DNA of 64,000 bases. It comes from Coprinellus micaceus. Lineage: Eukaryota > Basidiomycota > Agaricomycetes > Agaricales > Psathyrellaceae. The position numbers and the translations under genes are program-made. A model generated the notes under the pieces. It did no database searches. It saw only the letters and a program-made list of their open reading frames with translations, and was not told the DNA's origin. This document shows, in pieces, positions 22,227 through 33,886 of the stretch. The stretch is taken from the NCBI GenBank assembly GCA_951394405.1, contig OX596335.1:434001-498000 (forward strand), in the 5' to 3' direction. The stretch's first letter is position 1. Each line of letters starts with the position of its first letter.

Positions 22227-22736
22227 TTCGTCGATAGTCTTCGGGGCGTTGACGTTGTGGAGAACGACGACAAAGATCGATATTTTTCTGTGATCGCGCT
22301 TTCAGATTCCGCCGGGATTTGCCGAGATGGGATGGACCTATGGACCCACAGTTCACCTTTGAACAGCTTCCATGACCATCTGCACCCAAGTTGAAAGGGG
22401 GTCGATCGTCAATTCACTCGCTGCCGTGCTTGGTACTACTCTATTCTCCCCAAAAACTCGAATTTCAACCTACCACCGCCTCCAAGGCCACCATTTTGTA
22501 CACTCGCAATGCTTCACAGCTGAGCCTGTCCGACCACCTGGCTCCATCCTTCGGTTGATGCCCCTCTTGCCCAGCCGCAATCTTTGGCCCGCCAGCCTCT
22601 GGTCCCCCGGTTTCTACCAGCGAAGGCAACGCCCTAGCCGACAGCTTACGTCCAAGTTAACAGGGTATCAAAGTCAGTAGCGGCTCACCACTAACTCCAG
22701 TGAACAACCGACGTCGCGTTGGCGGGCGCAAGGCAT
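22227..22736. other. Promoter region of eL8
   Basis: No gene seen. It is assigned as the eL8 upstream region only by position. Confidence 0.35.
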
Positions 22737-23237
22737 TTACAGCTATTTCGAAAACCGTAGACGTTTTCCAAAATTCGGGTACTCCGCCGTTCCTTATGTA
22801 AATACACATATTTGGAAGGAATGACGCAAGCCCGCCGAGCATTACCCGCCACTTCAACCACCACCGCCGCTATTCAACATCCTCCACCACGAACCGAGGG
22901 ACACCTTTGGTGGTATATTGATGTCCTTGGGCGCTATTCCATGACTGAGTGTAGGCACATGAGGAGAAAATTCTGAGCTTTGAGGATGAATGAGCACTTT
23001 GCCGAGGCTGTTGCGGACGTAGGTAACTGGAGAGGGTGTTACTATTGTTACTATTGATCCAACTATCTACGCCTACAAGAGACTAAGGCTGTGTTGGATT
23101 AGAGGGGCGGGCCATACGCAGCACCTGGCCACCCCACAGTGGAGTGCTGGGCGGCATGCCAAATGAGTGTATTTACATAAGAAATGGCGGGGCATCAGAA
23201 TTTTGGAAAACGTCTACAGTTTTCGAAATAGCTGTAA
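22737..23237. mobile_element. MITE-like element with long terminal inverted repeats
   Basis: The left end TTACAGCTATTTCGAAAAC... and the reverse complement of the right end match at roughly 85% over about 85 bp, including GTAGACGTTTTCCAAAATTC and TTATGTAAATACAC. The element is 501 bp with no coding capacity, typical of a miniature inverted-repeat element. The short frames in each arm (CIYIRNGG.SEFWKTSTVFEIAV) are only the two repeat copies. No clear target-site duplication beyond CA/TG at the borders. Confidence 0.75.
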
Positions 23238-23913
23238 TGATCATTTGGCTTGTTACGCCCTCCATGAACCCGTTCGTTTATTCTCAACGCTTTCTCTCTG
23301 CACTAGCTTCCGACCAACGCCCTGTTCATCATGAGGTACCGAATGACGTCAGATACGCCTCTACTGTCGAGCGGACTGATTTGCCTGTGACGGGGCCTCT
23401 TCTACTTGATTGCCTTACCCCCACAGCGGTTACTAGTACAGCCCGTCCCGTTACATCTTTCTGAAGAGTCACTTCAGTTCCGAACATGCGAATTGGGCGC
23501 CAACCGAGCAATTAAATGCAGTAATTGATGGGGTATATAAAGAACATCGTGTAAAAGGCGTATGGCCAGCATTGCAGTAGAGGTGGCAGAGAGGAAGATA
23601 CTGTGTATTACCCCTACTACGATGCTCGGTCCATGGGCGCTTCACTCATTCAATCCCCGCCGGTCAATTCCGAATAACCCCTATCTATGCACGGTGCTGC
23701 CGACGTCACCAGCTTGGAGTTCATCCCTCACTCCTCCCCAACGGTTTCAACAAATGAGAAACCTCTCTGAACTATACTCTGAGGCATATGGCTACAGGAT
23801 AGAAAGCTCGGAGGCATAGACAAACAGCACCGAAACTTTCGATGGAAATTTACGGATTTGGAGCAACCGCCGTGGCTTCGGTATCGTAACCACGCGGGTT
23901 CTTCTCGACCACC
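23238..23913. other. Intergenic, upstream of asparaginase
   Basis: A canonical GTATATAAAG lies at about 23533-23542, some 370 bp before the asparaginase start, so a longer 5' UTR or an upstream exon may exist. An 85-codon frame at 23562-23819 has no recognisable motif. Confidence 0.35.
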
Positions 23914-25429
23914 ATGGGGGATGTGTATCGCGGTATGTGCAGCACCTCCAATCCGACATTGCATTGACCCTCTCCCAAGAAAAAGAGCATTCGAGTGTTG
24001 AGGATAGTGACAAAGTCGTCCTTGTGATCCATGGAGGTGCAGGAACGATGACCAGAGCGGGCTCCACCCCCATGCAGAGGAAAGCGTTCAGGCTCGCTCT
24101 CGCGGAGTCTCTTAGAGTGGTGAGCCGGTTATAGTTTGCCATGCATAGCTTGTCCTTGCTTATGTGCCATGCGTAGGGCTACCAAGTCCTCAAAGAGGGT
24201 GGGGAGGCGATGGACGCAGCCGTTGCCGCAGTCTCTAGCATGGAAGGTACCAATATGTGCATACTTCGGAATGGCCACCTTCACTAATGAGATTCCAGAC
24301 AACCATCTATTCAACGCAGGGAAAGGCGCAGTATTCAACACCGCTGGAAAGGTGCTCCCCCCTTCGACTTGTGTGTTAACCTAACCTAATGAAACCGTAG
24401 AACGAACTCGAAGCCTCCATCATGCTCTCCAAGCCCCCCGCATCTCACCCGGAGATCCCATCTTCCAGACGCGGGCTAGGTTTGACTCTCCTCACCCGAG
24501 CTCGCAACCCGTCCAAACACGCAAGGGCACTGTACCTCCGCCCCGACCTCGTTCGACATACCTTCGTATCCGGGGAAGCCGCACAGGACATCGGTTCTTC
24601 TCTAGGCGAAGAGCTGGTCGACCCTGCTTACTTCTTCACTGAACACAGGTGGAGGGAACACCGGCGTGGGCTCGGGCTTCCCGAAGAACCTCTGCCCGCG
24701 TCGAATTTGATCGGCCTAGACGACTGCGACCGCGACCAGAACAGCAGCACCGAGGGTCCGTATCCTTTGGATTTGATGCCCAAAGGAACTGTGGGGGCTG
24801 TCGCATTGGACGTGCGAGGATGCATTGCCGCTGTAACATCCACTGGAGGCCAGACGAACAAGCTACCTGGCCGAATTGGTGACACGCCGCTCATGGGCGC
24901 GGGGTTCTGGGCAGAGGAATGGGATAGTGGAGACGAGAGCATCCTGCCGGCTTGGTTGAGGGGTGTATGGAACCTCCTCCACCCACAAGGGAACGCGACA
25001 GGGAAGGTGGCGGTCGGCGTATCGGGAACCGGGGATGGCGATGTAGGTCGCTTTTACCTTATATGCCCAGGTATCATTGCTCACAGCAAATTTGCAGTAT
25101 TTCATTCGCCAGGCGACGGCCTCTACAGTGGCGAGGCGTATGCAGCTTGGGGGTGAATCAGTGAGCGACTCGTCAGAAAGAGTTGTTCAGGATTTGCTGC
25201 GAGATGGAGGTGGTGGGGGCGTCATCGCTCTGGATAGTCAAGGGAATGGTTCGTCAAATTTCGTCGGGTCCGGCGTCTAGTAGCTGAAATATCACTAGTG
25301 TCTATGCCCCTAAATAGTCCTGGGATGTACCGAGGGGTTATCAGAGGCGATGGTGTCCCCAAGGTGGCGATTTTCAGGGAAGACGAATTGGAAGAAGTCA
25401 AGAGGGAGACCAAGGAGCGTTTTCGCTAG
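23914..25429 (+). CDS. Ntn-hydrolase asparaginase / isoaspartyl peptidase (type 2)
   Basis: Seven exons (23914-23932, 23980-24119, 24177-24246, 24299-24351, 24401-25042, 25098-25248, 25299-25429) give 401 aa. Family marks are VLVIHGGAGTM near the N-terminus, NAGKGAVFN, ELEASIM, the autoprocessing site with nucleophile Thr (KGTVGAVALD), TSTGGQTNKLPGRIGDTPLMGAG and GVSGTGDGD. The precursor cleaves itself before that Thr and hydrolyses L-Asn or beta-aspartyl dipeptides in the cytosol. The first exon (MGDVYR) is the shortest model that gives a start; the N-terminus is uncertain because the frame upstream of the second exon lacks an ATG. The core is secure. Confidence 0.88.
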
Positions 25430-26695
25430 ACGTGAAGCAAGGAAATGTATATACAACCTGCGGCGACACGTGTGAATATGACCGTCACCTAACTCCTCAG
25501 GCGGTCTTGAATGTCCCTCGAGACATGCCAGAGGCCGAGAAAATCGGATAAGCGCTCGTCCCTGACCTGGGCGTCCTGGTTTAGACACTGAGACCTTATT
25601 GCACTGGCGGGATGTACACAAGCTGAAGAGGACTACGGACCTACCGGCACACTGGTTGGGCCTACGGATACGAGCCATGTTGATCCCAAAAGTCCAGCCG
25701 TCCTTGTGGCCATCGTTCTCTCTGAACCACAAATAAGTTACACAGGTACCCATCTCTACTTCATATCCTTGTCAGTGCTCAGCCGCACTAAACCAACCAT
25801 GTAGTTTCCCTTTTCCCTTGAGTTTGCCCTCCTCGGCTCGGGGTTATGGGTCCCATTGTGGGTCCTTGAAACTCGGAATCATCATTTGATTTTTCATCAG
25901 CCATCCAGAGCCGCAATAGAAGTCGTTCGTCACCTTGCTGCTCGACAACCACCTTCGTTGACGCTGACCGTTAACTTTGGGCCTTTTTCAGGTACCGTGG
26001 CTCTCTAGTGTGGCCCATCAACTGTTTTGGGGTTGTGTTTTTGGGACTCGCTTCATTTCGGGAACGCCAGATTGGCACCAGCTGTAAGTGCCGTTTTCTC
26101 TCAAAACGTATTTGGAAACATGAATTCCTTCGCAAAACGCGACGCGAACCATTCTACGGTTGGTGATCCACACCCTACACAGCACGCAAAGTGAAGGAGA
26201 CTGGGTTCGCGACTGTCACGGAGGCCACCAACATCCCGTCCACGAAACGACTCACAGCCTTCTCGGAGGATAGCCTCTAACGACACGGTGAGCGCCGGGG
26301 CTCCCATCTCTCTACTCCTGTTGATATTCGTTTTTTTTTTCAGCATTTGCTCAGAAGGGGTTGGATATCTCCTGAAACTTCGGGCATAGCACACGCCTAT
26401 CCAGCTAACCAACATTCACTCTTAAAAGCGAGGACTTGTGCTGACACCGCCTCGATGACTGAGCGCCTGTGGCGGGTGTTTTATTCCGGAAATCGACGCT
26501 TGGCTTGCGTCAGTCCTTTTGAGGTAGGGGCCTGTGAATTGATGCCGGGCTGAAGTTACAAGTCCGAGCCGCCTTGCTATATAAAGGGTGCCTTCAATCC
26601 TCGAGGATCCCCTCATTCCCTGACCGTCTAGGCCAAGATTCTGAAGAAGCGTCCGTTACTGTGGTGCATTCGTATCTCAAGTAGCCCCTAACAAG
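25430..26695. other. Intergenic, upstream of metacaspase
   Basis: No gene seen. Contains TAAGCGCTC near 25551 (one mismatch to the dispersed motif), a 10-nt T run near 26331, and the metacaspase TATA box. Confidence 0.35.
26578..26586 (+). promoter_or_regulatory. TATA box of metacaspase gene
   Basis: TATATAAAG, 110 bp before the metacaspase ATG, in sense orientation. Confidence 0.55.
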
Positions 26696-29134
26696 ATGAT
26701 GTGGGATCTGTCTGGAGGGCGAAGATCGCCCCATCCTTCTGCTACTGGCCCTCCTCCTCCGTACGTTGTTCAACCGACAATTGAGAAAAATCATCTAACA
26801 CGGCTTTCAGATTTCCAACCCCGTGAGTTAGCTCTTGGCCCCTGTGGTGGCGAGGGCTTGATAATAATGCATGCAAAGTCAACACTTTGCTCCCCCATCG
26901 TCTCCCGCACCTCCAGGTCGTCCAGGTTCAAACGCGGCGACATATGGTTCGTCTCATGCTCCGACGCTACCGTTTGGGTATCCTGTCGGGTACGTATATT
27001 TGCGATCGCAATTGCACCAGTGCGCTCACCCATCGACCCAGACAAGTCCCATCTACCTCTCGCTCAGAGTGAGCTCAGCACTGCTGGCACAGCTCTATCC
27101 CTAACAACCCCCATTACAGCTCCTTCGGTCAGACATACGACCGCCAGCATCACCAAGCTTATGAACAATACCAAACCGCTCGCGGTCTCCCCTTCCCCGC
27201 GGCCAACAGCTACGGGCAAATCTCGCCCTCTCAGATGCAGTACACGAGCCAACAGACCATCGTGGTCCACCGTTCGAAGCATCATTCGAAATCGAAGCAC
27301 TCTTCCGGCAATCGTCTGCGGCGCCACAGCCATTCTGGGGGTATGCCCGTCGCAATGCCTGCGGTACCCCAGGTCCCCATATACTCGTCTGGCCACGGAT
27401 CCGGGTCCAAAACGCACCTCAAGCCTGCACTCGTGCACCATTCGACGAGCTCCTACAACTTGAGCTCGTCCTATCAGGGCCATCGTCCATCTCACAGTCA
27501 ACCCCACGTCGCGTTCCAGGTGCCATCGTCTTCGAGCTCAAAGCCGAAGCCGAGGCCCTCGAAATCTCCTTCTCACGCACGACAACCTTGTGTTCATTAT
27601 TCGAAGTGTACTGGACGGCGAAAGGCTCTTTGCGTGAGTCAGCCGAATGCGGATGCCTAAGCGCCCGCTGCTAATGTGACTCCCCCTCGGACCTTGCAGA
27701 TCGGTATCAACTATACCGGACAGCGGAACGAGCTGCGCGGCTGCGTAAATGACGCTAAACGCATGAGGAAGTTCTTAATCAGTACGCACCCTTTCCTACT
27801 CGAGAAAAGCGGCTTTCTGACTCCCTGCAGGTCATGGGTATCCCCCCGAGGATGTCATCCTGCTGACTGACGATGCCAAGGATCCCCGCGCACTTCCGAC
27901 CAAGAAGAATATCCTCGGCTGCATGAAGTGGCTGGTTAAAGGCGCTCAGCCGAACGACGCGCTATTCTTTCACTGTACGGATGGCTCTTCACCCTAAAAT
28001 TAGCCTGCAATGCTCACCGTGCATGTCTAGATTCAGGACACGGTGGTCAGACACCGGATCTCGATGGTGACGAACTTGACGGGCATGATGAAGGTACGTC
28101 GGGCTACTAACTGCATTTTTATGCTCGCTAATCATTTCATTCAATTACAGTCATCTTTCCCTTGGACTTCAAGAAGAGCGGTCATATTACCGACGATGTG
28201 AGTATCGCACGGAAAGTCTATTTGGTGTGTTCGGCAACTCACCGCTTTATATCCCTGTAGGAAATGCACGACATCATGGTATGCAAATCTTGCGCGTCGC
28301 AGTCTCCTATGATCCGATAGTCACGATTCCGGACCCTTCTAGGTTCGACCCCTCCCCGATGATTGTCGATTAACCGTAAGCGAGGACTTTTAGCAGTGCA
28401 TTATCGCCGTCAGCTAACCAACTTTGTTTCCAGGCACTATTTGACGTAAGTTCCAGCCCCGCCGCCCCCAAAGTGTCCATATACTAATTGTCTTCCCTTA
28501 GGCATGCCATTCTGGAACTGTGTTGGGTGCGTTGTTCGCCTGACAATCTATTGAAGCAGTAATGCTGATTGGGGATGGCCACTAGATCTGCCTTACATCG
28601 TAAGTCTCCACCCCTTTGGGGTCATTGGAGCATAATACTCAGTCGTGCCCACATGTCACAGTACTCCTCCCATGGACGACTGAAAGGTAGCCATATAACT
28701 GACCGAGCCATGAGAAGCAAGGCAACAAATGCAGATGTGGTGAGTATACATTCTGGCAACGTTTCAGTCATCGTCTAATGGCCTGTAGATCTCGTGGTCA
28801 GGATGCAAGGACGGCCAAACAAGTGCTGACACTTTCCAAGGAGGAGTAGCCGTTGGCGCCATGAGCCACGCGTTTACCACCAGTCTCGGTAAGTGTCAAG
28901 GTATATAACTAAGTACCGCACTTCACTGAAATCTTGCATTGCTCAGCCTCGAACCCGAACCAGACGTACCAAGAACTGTTGAGGTCCATTAGATTGATCC
29001 TACACCCGCGGTACAGCCAGAAACCGCAGTTAGGAAGTTCGCACCATATTGTAAGCTCTGTCGCCTCACGCTCATTCCGTCCCGATTTGTGTTGACTCGC
29101 TTTGCAGGATACGACCTTGAAGTTCGTGTTCTAA
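26696..29134 (+). CDS. MCA1: Type I metacaspase
   Basis: Eighteen exons give 491 aa: 26696-26760, 26811-26822, 26879-26989, 27042-27068, 27120-27633, 27700-27781, 27831-27974, 28031-28093, 28151-28197, 28261-28278, 28343-28375, 28434-28445, 28502-28526, 28586-28599, 28662-28739, 28789-28888, 28947-29050, 29108-29134. A Pro/Gln/Ser/His-rich prodomain (about 1-240) precedes the caspase-like fold: [20 protein letters not shown], the catalytic His in FFHYSGHGGQ, the catalytic Cys in LFDACHSGT, then [12 protein letters not shown]. It is predicted to be a Ca2+-dependent, Arg/Lys-specific cysteine protease linked to stress response and cell death. Several exons are only 12-27 nt, mostly around the catalytic core, which makes automatic models error-prone here. 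Confidence 0.93.
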
Positions 29135-29338
29135 TGACTGCGTTACAACGGCTTCGTCCCTCTCCTTAGACTATCAACGACCAGTTCATGAACATCCCCC
29201 TTCGCGCTGTTAGCGATGCCTAATGCTGTAATATTACACTGTCACGACCAAACTGTTGTAGCTATCCTCGTTCTCGTTCCGATCAGACTATTGTACAGAA
29301 ATAATGCGAAAACTATGTATCAGTTCAGCTCGTGTATC

Positions 29339-30280
29339 CTATGGTTCATGCAAAAATTCCCTTGCGTTATGCATCGCCGCCATCTCCTGTTGGATGAACC
29401 TCCTCCCCTCGCTATCACACCTCCCCCTATTTTGACAAATTGGCAGCGAGAAGTCAATAACCTTTGGCTCTGGTAAATGGAGCCAACTCATTGGGTTGTG
29501 CAGGATGGAAACCGCGTGCTTAGGACAGTTCCAGCACATCCAGCTCTGCATCCCCATGATCTCGTCATGGTGCTTCGTCACCAAGTTCGCTAGGAACGCT
29601 TTACCCTCCCCTTCCGGGGGATGGGGTACGCATAAATGCTGGGGGACGTGCTCATTAAATACAAGCGGGGGGTGTTGTTCACCGGCGCCTTGGATCCGCA
29701 CGGTATACTCGAAGGGACGTATGGCGCTGGGTTGGTTCTGTTTTACCTTCCGTTTCAGGATGAGTGTGCGCAGGGAGCTGTCAGTCGTCGTGGGGCCATT
29801 GACGTCTCGAAAGGCATCGAGGTGGGCGAGCGCTTCTTCGTACCTCCCTAGGTAGTAATAGCTACGGGCGAGGCGAAAGTAAATCTTCTGTACGAATTGG
29901 TCGGGCGTCTCTGCCGTTGGAGGATACTTAGAGAGAATCATTGTGCAGTCGTCGATTGCTTTGTGGTACTGGCCTATAATGCACGCTAAACGACATACCC
30001 CGACTACCGAGGCCAGAGACGCACCTAGTTCCAGATAAGCCGCAGCACGGTTTGCTAGTGCGGCTCGGACGAGCTCGAGGGAGGCTGCGCCCGGAGTACG
30101 TGAGTCTTCTTCGATTATTGACGAGTACGCCTCTGCCGCTTCCCCGTATCTTTTGGCCGAGTAGTACTGATTACCGACTTTTTTCAGGGCCTATAAAGTC
30201 GAATGTTCAAGATCTTACTGCCTTTGACGTTCCGTGAGGGCTACAATCACCTGAAAGTCCCGCAAACGGCTCCCATCCAT
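29339..30280 (-). CDS. TPR-repeat protein with Cys-rich C-terminus
   Basis: Three exons (30280-30251, 30190-30025, 29973-29339) give 276 aa. The N-terminal half has TPR helices (KKVGNQYYSAKRYGEAAEAYSS..., ALANRAAAYLELGQYHKAIDDC, FRLARSYYYLGRYEEALAHLDAF). The C-terminal part has CWNC, then CQNRGRC and FIQQEMAAMH, a possible zinc-binding or MYND-remnant region. TPRs mediate protein-protein contact; the partner is unknown. I do not recognise a named ortholog. Confidence 0.75.
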
Positions 30281-30662
30281 GGCTCCGACCTGTTCGACTG
30301 TTCGTGTTTTAGGTCAAATAGCAGTCGCCTTCGATCCAGGTGTTGACCCCCGTCGTGGTAGTTGCAGCGACAGAGGTTCAGAGACGAAACCAACTATAAA
30401 GAGGTGTACCGAGCGACGTCATCGATCCCCGTCCGTGTCGATTCCATTTCGGTGGGGCGACATCAGTGGAGCGCGTAAATTAGCGCCGCAACTGAACGCG
30501 ACGCGTCGCGTCTAGTATATAGGTGCCGATGATGTGGGGAACGCGTCAAATAAATAGGATTCTAGTGGGTAACGGGAATTTCGTTTTCATGCGCCAAGGA
30601 CAAGGTACTACGGGGGCTCGTATCAAAGGGAGACTGAGAAACAGGACGGTCGTACATATTCA
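30281..30662. other. Spacer
   Basis: Upstream of the TPR gene and 3' of the F-box gene. Nothing recognised. Confidence 0.35.
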
Positions 30663-32228
30663 TTACTCTGAATCAGAGGCTTCACTTCCACTGGGCGTGC
30701 TTCCCACAACGCGGATCCCAGTTCTTTCCAGCCTCGCATATTCTTCCGAGTCGTACGTAGGCTTGGGATTGCGTGCATACTCCAGGGTCACGGACTGCAA
30801 AGGGGGAACCGACCCGACCACTGCTCTCTCCGCGACGAGATCCACCAGAACCTGTGGTGTGGCATCTTGGCAATGCAACGTTTGCAGTGCGGGACAGTGG
30901 CAGTCAACCCTCGAGCCTGTCCTGTCGTTCTGCAATCGCCTCGGATCGTCGATGGTGAAGAGGCTGAGAGCCAGGAGTGCTTCGTCGGCGACCTCCATGC
31001 ACGTGAGGGACGTGATGTTGGGGAAGCATCGGAAGAATGAGGCGAAGGTGTCTTCGTTGGAATGGATGTTGTGCAATTCGAGGGACTGCACGGCCTGGAG
31101 AGGAATCGGGTTGATAGGAAGCGCCGCGTCGGATGTCGTAGATGCGAAGCTAGCACGGGCAGCTGGCTGCGAGGTATAGAGCCAGTGCAATAGCTGGGTG
31201 CTGTCATGGATATCCATAGGGTATGGAGTGACGATGCTTCGTATATCCTCCAGCGACAGCTCCTTTAAGGACGGGACCTGCAGGATCGACAGAAGTTGGG
31301 TCCCATAGGCTATGTCCACAAAACCGAACGAGAGCTTGTGCAAGGAGGGGAGGACGATGGCAGTAACATCCGCCTGCGGGCTGGCATCGAGTCGAGGACC
31401 CCATCCAAGGATCGTCAATTGCTCCAAGCGCGGACAGTTGTCCAATATGGTGATGAACTGGACCAAGGTGGGCAGGACGTTCTGGGCGTGATACTTGAAC
31501 TCGAGCGTGGTGAGGTTCTGCAGCGGTGAGCTGTCCCAATCCACATGAACCCCCACCAAGCAGACCTCTCGCAGCCTCGGGATGGCCGCCCCACCGAATA
31601 GCGCGATTGGTTCGGCGAATGCTAGAGGTTGGAAAATTTGGCCGGTCGCCGCAAAGTAGGCGTTACATCGAGAGAGGGAAATGGAATGGAGGTGGGGGAG
31701 GCGGCTGATGTTGTTCGAGCTCGTAATGCGGAGGAAGGAGTAAATGGGAAGCCATGTGTCGGTGAGAATATCGAGGGTCTCCCATCGACCTGCGTGCGGG
31801 AGCAGCTGCTCAAGAATGGACTGCATTGCACTCCATCCGAACTGGTGGTTTTCCTCCTCCCAGTCCCACTCTGGGTCCCTGCAGTCCACAAGGATACTGA
31901 GGGGTTGAGGATCCGAACGTCCCAGACACAGTCCGGCGTACATGTGTTGGGCCTCTGTGGTTGGGAAGGTGAAGGCGATCCGGGTCCAAAGTTTGGGAGT
32001 GGAGATTGCGAGGTCCCGCCAGCGCGAGCAGACTTGAGAAACGCTGGAGGAGGATGCGGGATTCTCGTCGGGGTCGAGAAATATGAGATGGAAAATAACA
32101 GAGAGGATTTCGTTGGGGATGCAGTCCATGGGCGATCGGACTTCGCGGACGGAATGGCGACGACGGGGGGATCCTAGGTGAGGCATGTGTGCGCTGAAGA
32201 AATTGCGAATTCGGAGGATGGTCTTCAT
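30663..32228 (-). CDS. F-box/LRR-type protein
   Basis: A single exon of 521 aa. The F-box is at about 33-80 (CIPNEILSVIFHLIFL...VSQVCSRWRDLAISTPKLW), the form common in expanded agaric F-box families. Degenerate leucine-rich segments follow to the C-terminus, which is acidic/Ser-rich (GSEASDSE). It is predicted to be the substrate receptor of an SCF ubiquitin ligase; the target is unknown. TATAAG on the minus strand (32310-32305) lies about 77 bp upstream. Confidence 0.85.
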   Translation of the reverse strand: MKTILRIRNFFSAHMPHLGSPRRRHSVREVRSPMDCIPNEILSVIFHLIFLDPDENPASSSSVSQVCSRWRDLAISTPKLWTRIAFTFPTTEAQHMYAGLCLGRSDPQPLSILVDCRDPEWDWEEENHQFGWSAMQSILEQLLPHAGRWETLDILTDTWLPIYSFLRITSSNNISRLPHLHSISLSRCNAYFAATGQIFQPLAFAEPIALFGGAAIPRLREVCLVGVHVDWDSSPLQNLTTLEFKYHAQNVLPTLVQFITILDNCPRLEQLTILGWGPRLDASPQADVTAIVLPSLHKLSFGFVDIAYGTQLLSILQVPSLKELSLEDIRSIVTPYPMDIHDSTQLLHWLYTSQPAARASFASTTSDAALPINPIPLQAVQSLELHNIHSNEDTFASFFRCFPNITSLTCMEVADEALLALSLFTIDDPRRLQNDRTGSRVDCHCPALQTLHCQDATPQVLVDLVAERAVVGSVPPLQSVTLEYARNPKPTYDSEEYARLERTGIRVVGSTPSGSEASDSE

Positions 32229-33248
32229 CTTTTAAGCTATGCCCAGCATCAGCAAATCGGTGGAATACGCCGGGTGCGATACACCCCAGAGTGTGCGACA
32301 GGGTCTTATACCCGAGAGCGCAGGGTACCATTCAGTATCGAGAGAAAGAACATGATGCATGCCATCAAAGTGCCTCAACATAGACTGGCTATCCGAGAGC
32401 TCCTGTCAGAGTTATGCTCAAACTCGCATCTTCGATCAATGACATGTCGCAGCAGTCAGCTGCATCACTATAAGAAAGAATCTCGATACATCTCTGGGTT
32501 GGAGGGCGGAATCAGCAGGGGTACCTTGTTCCAAAACTGTCACCCCCAACAGCGCTGGCAGGCTCCTCAAGCAATCGTAGTTTGGACGTGTTGTAGGCGC
32601 CAGTGTGCTCCACGATCGAGATTAGAAGCTGAATGAGCGAATGAACGCAAGGCATTCTGGCATAGGAAAGTGCATAGACAGTCAGGGGCGCCTCTTTGTT
32701 CCAGGATAGGCAGGCCGGAGGAGATTGCCGATGGCACGAGGAGCGGAATACAACGCGTGCCCACAAAAAGCCTATGCGCTGTAGCCAGTTGTAAGGAACG
32801 CATACCCCGAGACTGAAGCAAATTGCGGAAGGGTTGGGGTTGAAATCGCCAATCCAGGGTTCTCTAGTGGGGGTCGCCATCATTGTCAGTCGGAGTCCAG
32901 GAACAGAAACTTGAACGGTGAGGCGAGAAACCGCCGGAGCATGCATGAGGAAAAGAGAAAGAATTCGACTCAATTTTTTTTTCTTGGACCCGAGATGCAA
33001 GGGGAAAAAACCATGGGCCCACCTGAAAGATTCGCAGTGCGAACGTTCGGATAAATCTCCTGGGGTGACGCATCGCCCAGGCGCCCCATATCCATGCAAG
33101 GCAGCCAAAGGCCGCATCTCCATCGGTGATAGAGAGTACGCTCTGAACCTGTTCTGCATGCCTGGAGCGATATAGCCATGCACTCGAGGAGAATTGGCCT
33201 GGAAAGGCTAGATTGTAAATGACGTGTCCGGACCGCCAGTGCTGGAGA
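32229..33248. other. Intergenic
   Basis: No supported gene. A 223-codon minus frame (32512-33183) has no motif and overlaps frames on the other strand. Confidence 0.3.
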
Positions 33249-33886
33249 CAAAAATTGGGATAATGCAATTGGGCAACCCGGTTACCGCGCTGTAACCCGG
33301 GTTGCCGTAACATTTGGCGTGTACAATGTTTGTGCAAGCTTGGTTGACTCCCCGTGCCATCACCGGGATTTCGGCGATGGCGGGAGTTGGGCGAGAGTGA
33401 GCGGCAGGTGATGGCAGCGCCCTGGCGAGCAAGGACGACGCTAGAGGCCAGTATTCGACGATTACGGGGAAGAATAATATTAATAGCATGAACCCTAATC
33501 TACTCACTTGACTTGGTAATGATTATCACGCATTACGCGCAAAAACAAATGGGATAAGGACATCTCCTGCTCAGTCCCGCCTCATGCATTCATCCTGGGC
33601 TACAGACGTCCTTCGTGCATACTGATTAGAATTAAAAATGTCCTAACATCAAATAATACTCCTAGGACACATTTCCTACTACTGAAGCAAACTCCACAGA
33701 CACCAATCTCGGCTTCAACAACACAAGGCGGGATCTGGAGGTCCCGCCGAGCGCGCTCTTTCCTTCTAAGGCCTTGGGCGCTTTCTCACCCGGACTCGAG
33801 GTCCGTCGCCATCACCGGAGATGCAACCGGGTTGCCCAATAACGAAATGCAAACCGGGTTGCCCAATTGCATTATCCCAAAAATTG
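33249..33886. mobile_element. MITE-like element with 35-bp terminal inverted repeats
   Basis: Positions 33249-33283 and the reverse complement of 33852-33886 match at 33 of 35 bases (both contain GGGATAATGCAATTGGGCAA). A second copy of GGGCAACCCGG sits inside each end. The 638-bp element is non-coding. No target-site duplication was identified. Confidence 0.7.

Noticed and set aside
22657..23464. Two short proteins sharing CIYIRNGG and EFWKTSTVFEIAV
   Set aside because: These are translations of the inverted terminal repeats of the element at 22737-23237, not genes.
23562..23819. 85-codon frame just after a TATATAAAG
   Set aside because: The ATG is too close to the TATA box to lie in the transcript and the product has no motif.
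32512..33183. 223-codon minus frame
   Set aside because: Low similarity to any known pattern, overlapped by frames on both strands, next to a transposon-like element.
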